From Fischerella thermalis PCC 7521 (GTDB taxonomy: Bacteria; Cyanobacteriota; Cyanobacteriia; Cyanobacteriales; Nostocaceae): DNA of 64,000 nt. The notes below the pieces were generated by a model. The model searched no databases. It was not told the origin of the DNA and saw only the letters and a program-made list of their open reading frames with translations. Where the stretch lies: contig NZ_AJLL01000005.1 of the NCBI RefSeq assembly GCF_000317225.1, positions 62,001 through 126,000 of the forward strand. The letters run 5' to 3'. Numbering within the stretch: the first letter of the stretch is position 1; the number at the start of each line of letters is the position of its first letter. A program made the translations under genes and the position numbers. Shown piece after piece: positions 57,370 through 64,000 of the stretch.

Positions 57370-60300
57370 ATGCCCACTGAACAGTTAACCAAAGAAAGCG
57401 ACAATTTAGATTTACGACAACTGCTCAGAACGCTGTCAGCAGTCAAAAAAGGCGACTTTTCGGCACGAATGCCTATCGATCAAACTGGTATGGCAGGAAA
57501 AATCGCTGATACACTCAACGATATTATTGAACAAAATGAACGGCTAACAGCAGAACTACAACGGATTGGTAACGTTGTTGGTAAAGAGGGCAAAATTAGC
57601 GAACGCGCTTCTTTGGGCAATGTGCGTGGTGGGTGGTCTGCCTGTGTTGATTCTGTGAATACATTAATTACCGACTTAGTTCAGCCTACAGCTGAAACAG
57701 CGCGGGTGATCAGAGCAGTGGCAAATGGCGATCTTTCCCAAACCATCGCCCCAGAGATGGACGGTAGACCCCTCAAGGGAGAATTTCTCCAAACTGCCCA
57801 AATGGTCAACACAATGGTGGGACAGTTGAATGGGTTTGCCAGTGAAGTGACACGGGTTGCAAGGGAAGTCGGAACCGAAGGTAAACTTGGCGTACAAGCA
57901 CAAGTTCCAGGAGTGGCAGGCACTTGGAAGGATTTAACTGATAGCGTCAACTTGATGGCGGGAAACTTAACTGCCCAAGTCCGCAATATTGCAGAAGTCA
58001 CAACAGCAGTAGCCAACGGCGACCTCTCCAAAAAAATTACAGTTGATGTCAAAGGTGAAATATTGGAGTTGAAAAACACCGTCAACATCATGGTGGATCA
58101 ACTCAACTCCTTTGCATCTGAGGTGACGCGGGTTGCTAGAGAAGTAGGTGCAGAAGGTAAACTCGGTGGACAAGCCCAAGTGCCGGGTGTGGCAGGGACC
58201 TGGCGAGACTTGACTGAATCTGTAAATATGATGGCAGGGAACTTAACCGCCCAAGTCCGTAATATTGCAGAAGTCACAACAGCAGTAGCCAACGGCGACC
58301 TCTCCAAAAAAATTACAGTTGATGTCAAAGGTGAAATATTGGAGTTGAAAAACACCGTCAACATCATGGTGGATCAACTCAACTCCTTTGCATCTGAGGT
58401 GACGCGGGTTGCTAGAGAAGTAGGTGCAGAAGGTAAACTCGGTGGACAAGCCCAAGTGCCGGGTGTGGCGGGTACGTGGAAAGATTTAACAGATAGTGTT
58501 AACTTCATGGCGGGTTCGTTAACGGCACAGGTGCGTAACATTGCTGAAGTGACGACAGCTGTGGCAAATGGCGACCTTTCCAAGAAAATCACCGTCGATG
58601 TCAAAGGCGAAATTTTAGAACTGAAGAACACCATTAATACAATGGTGGATCAACTCAACTCCTTTGCATCGGAAGTGACGCGGGTAGCTAGGGAAGTGGG
58701 AACCGAAGGAAAACTCGGCGTCCAAGCAGAAGTCCGCGGTGTGGCTGGCACTTGGAAGGACTTGACTGATAGCGTCAATATGATGGCAGGCAATTTAACT
58801 GGGCAAGTCCGTAATATTGCGGAGGTTGCCACAGCGATCGCCAACGGTGATCTTTCCAAGAAAATTACGGTTGATGTTAAAGGCGAAATTTTAGAACTGA
58901 AGAACACCATCAATATCATGGTGGATCAGCTTGGTTCCTTCGCTTCTGAAGTGACGCGGGTTGCTAGGGAAGTGGGTTCGGAAGGAAAACTCGGTGTCCA
59001 AGCAGATGTCAGAGGTGTGGCGGGTACGTGGAAGGATTTAACAGATAGCGTTAACTTCATGGCGGGTTCGTTAACGGCACAGGTGCGTAACATTGCTGAA
59101 GTGACGACAGCTGTGGCAAATGGCGACCTTTCCAAGAAAATCACCGTCGATGTCAGAGGCGAAATTCTGGAGTTGAAAAACACCATCAATACGATGGTGG
59201 ATCAACTCAATTCCTTTGCTGGTGAAGTGACGCGGGTTGCTAGGGAAGTAGGTGCAGAGGGTAAGCTGGGCGTACAAGCGGAAGTCAAAGGTGTTGCAGG
59301 TACGTGGAAAGATTTAACAGATAGCGTCAACTTCATGGCGGGTTCGTTAACAGCGCAGGTGCGCAACATCGCCGAAGTGACAACAGCTGTAGCCAATGGC
59401 GACCTTTCCAAGAAAATCACCGTCGATGTCAGAGGCGAAATTCTGGAGTTGAAAAACACCATCAACACAATGGTGGATCAGTTGAGTTCCTTTGCATCAG
59501 AAGTGACACGGGTTGCCAGAGAAGTAGGAACCGAAGGGAAACTCGGTGTACAGGCAGAAGTTAAAGGTGTTGCCGGCACTTGGAAAGACCTCACCGGGGC
59601 AGTGAATATGATGGCAGGTAATCTCACTGACCAAGTCCGTAATATTGCAGAGGTAGCCACAGCGATCGCTAACGGTGATCTTTCCAAGAAAATTACTGTG
59701 CAGGTGAAAGGGGAAATTTTCGAGTTGAAGAACACCATCAATATCATGGTGGATCAACTCAATTCTTTTGCATCGGAAGTAACGCGGGTTGCTAGGGAAG
59801 TAGGTTCAGAAGGAAAACTCGGCGTCCAAGCAGACGTCAAAGGTGTTGCTGGGACTTGGAAAGATTTAACAGATAGCGTCAACTTCATGGCGGGTTCCTT
59901 GACGGCACAGGTACGCAACATTGCCGCAGTCACAACAGCTGTGGCAAACGGTGATCTTTCCAAGAAAATAACCGTCGATGTCAAAGGCGAAATTTTAGAG
60001 TTGAAGGACACCATCAATACAATGGTGGATCAACTTAATTCCTTTGCATCGGAAGTCACACGAGTGGCGCGGGAGGTAGGAACCGAAGGCAAACTCGGCG
60101 TCCAAGCAGAAGTGCGGGGTGTGGCGGGTACTTGGAAAGATTTAACAGATAGTGTTAACTCAATGGCGGGTTCCTTGACTTCCCAGGTGCGAAATATTGC
60201 CGAAGTGACAACGGCGGTAGCTAATGGTGATTTGTCCAAGAAAATTACTGTCGATGTTAAAGGTGAAATTCTGGAGTTAAAGAACACCATTAATACAATG

Positions 60301-63300
60301 GTGGATCAACTTAATTCCTTTGCATCGGAAGTCACACGGGTTGCGCGGGAGGTAGGAACTGAAGGGAAACTGGGTGTGCAAGCCTATGTTAGAGGTGTTG
60401 CTGGCACTTGGAAAGATTTGACCGATAACGTTAACTTAATGGCAGGCAACCTGACAGCACAGGTGCGGAACATTGCCGAAGTGACAAAAGCGGTGGCAAA
60501 TGGCGACCTCTCTAAGAAAATTACTGTTGATGTCAGGGGCGAAATTTTAGAGTTGAAAAACACCATCAACACGATGGTGGATCAGTTGAGTTCCTTTGCA
60601 TCAGAAGTAACGCGCGTTGCGAGGGAGGTGGGAACCGAAGGCAAACTCGGTGGTCAAGCCCAGGTGCAAGGCGTAGCAGGCACTTGGAAAGATTTAACTG
60701 ACAATGTGAACTCGATGGCGAGTAACTTGACGGCACAGGTGCGAGGCATTGCCAAAGTGGTCACGGCGGTTGCTAACGGTGACTTGAAGCGGAAATTAAT
60801 GCTAGATGCCAAGGGTGAAATTGAAGCTTTGGCAGAAACAATTAATGAGATGATTGATACCCTAGCGACCTTTGCCAACCAAGTGACGACCGTGGCGCGA
60901 GAAGTGGGTATTGAAGGTAAATTAGGCGGACAAGCGAAAGTCCCGGGGGCGGCTGGTACGTGGAAAGATTTGACCGACAACGTGAATGAACTGGCTGCCA
61001 CCCTGACTACCCAGTTACGGGCGATCGCAGAAGTTGCAACTGCTGTGACTAAGGGTGACTTAACCCGGTCAATTGCTGTGGAAGCATTAGGTGAGGTTGC
61101 TATCCTTAAAGACAACATCAACCAGATGATCGCCAACCTGCGGGAGACAACGCAGAAAAACACCGAACAAGACTGGCTGAAGACCAACCTCGCCAAGTTT
61201 ACCCGGATGCTGCAAGGACAGCGCGACCTGGAAACAGTATCAAAACTGATTCTCCGAGAGTTAGCACCTCTAGTTGGGGCAGCCCACGGCGTCTTCTACA
61301 TCATGGAAAATACTGATAACAGTCAGTATCTTAAACTACTAAGTAGCTACGCTTACCGCGAACGCAAACATCTAGCTAACCGCTTCCAATTGGGTGAAGG
61401 CTTAGTCGGACAGTGTGCTTTAGAAAAAGAACGGATTCTGCTAACAGAAGTACCGCACGACTATATCAAAATTAGTTCTGGTTTAGGTGAAGCAACCCCA
61501 GTTAATGTTGTGGTGCTACCTGTACTATTTGAGGGACAAATCACGGCGGTAATTGAACTTGCTTCCTTCCGGCGCTTTAGCGAAATTCATCTGACATTTT
61601 TTGACCAACTCACAGAAAGTATTGCGATCGTCTTAAACACCATCGCTGCGAGTATGCGTACGGAAGAGTTACTCAAACAGTCCCAGTCTTTAGCCGAGGA
61701 ATTGCAAAGTCAGCAAAATGAACTACGAGAAACCAATAAACGCCTCGAACAACAAGCCCAAACCCTGAAAGCATCAGAAGATTTACTCAAGAAACAACAA
61801 GAAGAGTTACAAAAAACTAACGCCGAACTCGAAGAGAAAGCAGAACTCTTAGCTGTACAAAACAAAGAAGTAGAACGCAAAAATCACGAAATCGAACAAG
61901 CCAGACTTTCATTAGAAGAAAAAGCCGAACAACTAGCCCTATCTTCCAAATATAAATCTGAGTTTCTCGCCAATATGTCCCACGAATTGCGGACACCACT
62001 CAACAGTTTATTAATACTAGCAAAAATTCTCGCAGACAACGTTGAAGGTAATCTTAGTGAGAAGCAAATCGAATACAGCCGCACAATTTACTCTGCTGGT
62101 AATGATTTGTTGTCACTGATCAATGACATTCTCGACTTAGCCAAAATTGAATCGGGAACCATGTCTATTGATATGGATCAGCTGCGATTAACTGATCTGC
62201 GCGAACAGGTGGAACGCACATTTAGGCAAGTAGCAGTCGACAAAAGACTAAATTTCACGATTGAATTAGACCCAGAACTACCACCGACAATCTACACTGA
62301 TGCTAAACGACTGCAACAAATCCTCAAAAACCTACTGGCAAATGCCTTTAAATTCACAGAAAAAGGTGAAGTTAGTTTACGAGTGTTTGTAGCCAAGCAG
62401 GGATGGAGTTCTGACCAAGAAAACTTGAATCGTGCTGATAGAGTGATCGCTTTTGCAGTCAAAGATACAGGTATTGGTATCGCCCCCGAAAAACAAAAAA
62501 TCATTTTTGAGGCTTTCCAACAAGCAGATGGTACTACCAGTCGTAAATTTGGTGGTACAGGATTAGGTTTGTCCATCAGCCGAGAAATTACCCGTTTATT
62601 TGGTGGAGAAATTAAACTAGTCAGTCGCCCGGGAGAAGGTAGCACCTTTACACTGTATTTACCCCAACCGCTTTCTGGTGCTGGGGAGATGGGGAGAACC
62701 GGAGATGGGGTGAAGTCTTCTCCCCACCACCCCACCACCCCACCACCCCATCACACTCCCATCACTCCAGTCATCGACGATAGAAACAACATCCAACCGG
62801 GCGATCGCACTTTATTAATTGTGGAAGATGATACTAAGTTTGCCCGGATTCTCTTGGACATGGTACGACAAAATGAATTTAAGGGCATTGTTGCCCATAG
62901 TGGCAACACAGGTTTAGCATTAGCCCAAGAATATCAGCCTTCTGCCATTATCCTGGATATTCGTTTGCCAGGGATGGATGGTTGGGCGGTGCTAGATCGT
63001 CTCAAACATGACGCCAATACCCGTCATATTCCTGTACATGTGATGACAGTAGAGGAAGGGAAACAACGCAGTTTACAACAAGGTGCGATCGCTTATTTGC
63101 AAAAACCGATCAGCAGTGAGACACTACACCAAGCACTGACTAAAATCAAAGGTTTCGTAGACAGGCGAGTTAAAAATCTGTTGATCGTAGAAGATGACGA
63201 AAATCAACGTCAAAGTATTGTGGCATTAATTGGTAACGGCGACGTTGCGACTACTGCTGTCAGTACTGGTAATCAAGCATTATCTGCGATCGCCAATGGA

Positions 63301-63975
63301 AAATTTGATTGTGTAGTTCTAGATTTAGGACTACCAGATATGAGTGGTTTTGAATTGATCGAACAAATCAAAAAACTACCAAATGGTGAGACACTACCCA
63401 TTATTGTCTATACTGCTAGGGAATTGACCAGAAGCGAAGATACACAACTGCAACGTATCGCCGAGACAGTAATTGTCAAAGATGTGCGATCGCCGGAACG
63501 TCTTTTAGATGAAACTGCTTTATTCTTGCATCGTGTCCAAGCCAATTTACCTGCACCCAAACGTCAAATTCTAGAACAATTACAAAACTCTGACTTCCAA
63601 CTGGCTGGGAAAAAAGTTTTGATTATCGATGATGATGTTCGCAATATTTTTGCCCTAACTAGTATGCTGGAACGTTATCAAATGCAGATTTTCTATGCAG
63701 AAAACGGTAGTGATGGTATAGAAGTTTTGCAAAATAATCCCGACATTAATGTTGTACTGATGGATGTGATGATGCCAGAAATGGATGGCTACGAAACCAC
63801 CCGCCGCATCCGCGCTAACCCTGATTTTAAATCTCTGCCAATTATTGCCTTGACTGCCAAAGCTATGCAAGGCGATCGCGAAAAGTGTATTGAGGCTGGT
63901 GCATCTGACTATATTACCAAGCCTGTTGACACAGAACAATTACTGTCGTTATTGCGTGTTTGGTTGTACCGATAG
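57370..63975 (+). CDS. Soluble poly-HAMP hybrid histidine kinase (group III-like) with three receivers
   Basis: 2201 residues with no membrane helix. Residues about 10-1270 are a HAMP array: an N-terminal divergent part, then twelve units of 92 residues, each with one canonical HAMP ([18 protein letters not shown]) and one divergent HAMP ([19 protein letters not shown]). Then GAF (about 1296-1427), a coiled coil (1437-1530), HisKA with His1538 in [16 protein letters not shown], the ATPase domain ([20 protein letters not shown]), a Pro-rich linker and three receivers (about 1813-1930, 1936-2053, 2082-2200), with phospho-Asp in [22 protein letters not shown] and [11 protein letters not shown]. 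It resembles fungal Nik1/Os1-type kinases, where HAMP pairs sense osmotic or fungicide stress, but with far more units. Signal and output are unknown. Confidence 0.9.
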   Translation: MPTEQLTKESDNLDLRQLLRTLSAVKKGDFSARMPIDQTGMAGKIADTLNDIIEQNERLTAELQRIGNVVGKEGKISERASLGNVRGGWSACVDSVNTLITDLVQPTAETARVIRAVANGDLSQTIAPEMDGRPLKGEFLQTAQMVNTMVGQLNGFASEVTRVAREVGTEGKLGVQAQVPGVAGTWKDLTDSVNLMAGNLTAQVRNIAEVTTAVANGDLSKKITVDVKGEILELKNTVNIMVDQLNSFASEVTRVAREVGAEGKLGGQAQVPGVAGTWRDLTESVNMMAGNLTAQVRNIAEVTTAVANGDLSKKITVDVKGEILELKNTVNIMVDQLNSFASEVTRVAREVGAEGKLGGQAQVPGVAGTWKDLTDSVNFMAGSLTAQVRNIAEVTTAVANGDLSKKITVDVKGEILELKNTINTMVDQLNSFASEVTRVAREVGTEGKLGVQAEVRGVAGTWKDLTDSVNMMAGNLTGQVRNIAEVATAIANGDLSKKITVDVKGEILELKNTINIMVDQLGSFASEVTRVAREVGSEGKLGVQADVRGVAGTWKDLTDSVNFMAGSLTAQVRNIAEVTTAVANGDLSKKITVDVRGEILELKNTINTMVDQLNSFAGEVTRVAREVGAEGKLGVQAEVKGVAGTWKDLTDSVNFMAGSLTAQVRNIAEVTTAVANGDLSKKITVDVRGEILELKNTINTMVDQLSSFASEVTRVAREVGTEGKLGVQAEVKGVAGTWKDLTGAVNMMAGNLTDQVRNIAEVATAIANGDLSKKITVQVKGEIFELKNTINIMVDQLNSFASEVTRVAREVGSEGKLGVQADVKGVAGTWKDLTDSVNFMAGSLTAQVRNIAAVTTAVANGDLSKKITVDVKGEILELKDTINTMVDQLNSFASEVTRVAREVGTEGKLGVQAEVRGVAGTWKDLTDSVNSMAGSLTSQVRNIAEVTTAVANGDLSKKITVDVKGEILELKNTINTMVDQLNSFASEVTRVAREVGTEGKLGVQAYVRGVAGTWKDLTDNVNLMAGNLTAQVRNIAEVTKAVANGDLSKKITVDVRGEILELKNTINTMVDQLSSFASEVTRVAREVGTEGKLGGQAQVQGVAGTWKDLTDNVNSMASNLTAQVRGIAKVVTAVANGDLKRKLMLDAKGEIEALAETINEMIDTLATFANQVTTVAREVGIEGKLGGQAKVPGAAGTWKDLTDNVNELAATLTTQLRAIAEVATAVTKGDLTRSIAVEALGEVAILKDNINQMIANLRETTQKNTEQDWLKTNLAKFTRMLQGQRDLETVSKLILRELAPLVGAAHGVFYIMENTDNSQYLKLLSSYAYRERKHLANRFQLGEGLVGQCALEKERILLTEVPHDYIKISSGLGEATPVNVVVLPVLFEGQITAVIELASFRRFSEIHLTFFDQLTESIAIVLNTIAASMRTEELLKQSQSLAEELQSQQNELRETNKRLEQQAQTLKASEDLLKKQQEELQKTNAELEEKAELLAVQNKEVERKNHEIEQARLSLEEKAEQLALSSKYKSEFLANMSHELRTPLNSLLILAKILADNVEGNLSEKQIEYSRTIYSAGNDLLSLINDILDLAKIESGTMSIDMDQLRLTDLREQVERTFRQVAVDKRLNFTIELDPELPPTIYTDAKRLQQILKNLLANAFKFTEKGEVSLRVFVAKQGWSSDQENLNRADRVIAFAVKDTGIGIAPEKQKIIFEAFQQADGTTSRKFGGTGLGLSISREITRLFGGEIKLVSRPGEGSTFTLYLPQPLSGAGEMGRTGDGVKSSPHHPTTPPPHHTPITPVIDDRNNIQPGDRTLLIVEDDTKFARILLDMVRQNEFKGIVAHSGNTGLALAQEYQPSAIILDIRLPGMDGWAVLDRLKHDANTRHIPVHVMTVEEGKQRSLQQGAIAYLQKPISSETLHQALTKIKGFVDRRVKNLLIVEDDENQRQSIVALIGNGDVATTAVSTGNQALSAIANGKFDCVVLDLGLPDMSGFELIEQIKKLPNGETLPIIVYTARELTRSEDTQLQRIAETVIVKDVRSPERLLDETALFLHRVQANLPAPKRQILEQLQNSDFQLAGKKVLIIDDDVRNIFALTSMLERYQMQIFYAENGSDGIEVLQNNPDINVVLMDVMMPEMDGYETTRRIRANPDFKSLPIIALTAKAMQGDREKCIEAGASDYITKPVDTEQLLSLLRVWLYR
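57835..61150 (+). repeat. 276-bp coding tandem repeats (12 HAMP pairs)
   Basis: Twelve units of 276 bases encode the HAMP pairs. Units 1-11 are very similar; the last is divergent ([18 protein letters not shown]). A stretch of 209 bases (57985-58193) is repeated without change at 58261-58469, showing recent duplication or gene conversion between units. Confidence 0.85.
62688..62768. repeat. C-rich low-complexity repeat inside the hybrid kinase linker
   Basis: GGAGATGGGG units followed by CCCCACCACCCCACCACC units encode a Pro/His/Gly linker between the ATPase domain and the first receiver. The unit type is the same as the intergenic C-rich repeats. Confidence 0.7.
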
Positions 63976-64000
63976 TATTCGTTCCTCAGATAGAGGTATG

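Noticed and set aside
57676-61196. About a dozen minus-strand open frames of 60-180 codons
   Set aside because: They are antisense shadows of the repetitive HAMP coding region; their similarity to each other simply mirrors the 276-base repeat.

Overview
The window reads as the chromosome of a filamentous cyanobacterium, most likely a heterocyst-forming member of the Nostocales. Evidence: many HIP1 octamers (GCGATCGC); oxygenic-photosynthesis genes (phosphoribulokinase, petH with a CpcD-like linker, Mg-protoporphyrin IX methyltransferase, a CAAD/CurT thylakoid protein, a thylakoid-type FtsH); families typical of the group (CHAT-TPR, poly-HAMP hybrid kinase, SLH, DUF4330); and intergenic short tandem repeats (GTTAGTTGTTGGTT-type, CCTCCCCA-type, ACTGATA heptamers) of the kind common in Nostoc relatives. 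No rRNA, tRNA, CRISPR array or intact insertion sequence was seen.

Layout. 0-7 kb: end of a phosphoesterase-like gene, M48 peptidase, DUF4330 protein, an alpha/beta-hydrolase lacking two triad residues, two poorly known proteins, ftsE, a MoaD-like protein and a holin-like membrane protein. 7-8.3 kb: a decayed zone with remnants of an AI-2E transporter and an Rpn-family gene. 8.4-18.4 kb: the most interesting block. A candidate Pho box precedes a giant multi-domain phosphodiesterase (endonuclease/exonuclease/phosphatase, phytase-like, nested GDPD, RTX-like C-terminus), followed by a parvulin-type isomerase and a two-gene type I secretion system (cNMP/degenerate C39 ABC exporter plus HlyD). I infer a phosphate-starvation module that secretes a phosphate-scavenging enzyme through its neighbouring exporter.

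18.5-35.4 kb: ftsH, an FMN reductase, dacB, rsmE, a TPR protein, a conserved unknown, a lipase, a GH65 phosphorylase, a Uma2 remnant, a CHAT-TPR gene cut by one in-frame stop, and a sensor kinase. 35.6-42.6 kb: metK, prk, a 1.5-kb gene-free stretch, petH and homoserine dehydrogenase. 42.7-50.7 kb: SLH protein, CAAD protein, GDSL hydrolase, ispH, a GAF protein with a broken C-terminus, amt and purE. 50.9-57.1 kb: nagA, chlM, two tandem paralogous small membrane proteins, DUF423 and a DhaM-HPr-EI fusion. 57.4-64 kb: a 2201-residue soluble hybrid kinase with about twelve 92-residue HAMP-pair repeats, GAF, kinase core and three receivers.

Two themes recur. Five loci carry nonsense changes, frameshifts or truncation (AI-2E, Rpn, Uma2, CHAT-TPR, GAF), so the genome is eroding or the assembly has errors. 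Short repeats that fill intergenic space also occur in frame inside coding regions (ABC exporter, DhaM fusion, hybrid kinase, homoserine dehydrogenase), mostly at domain linkers.
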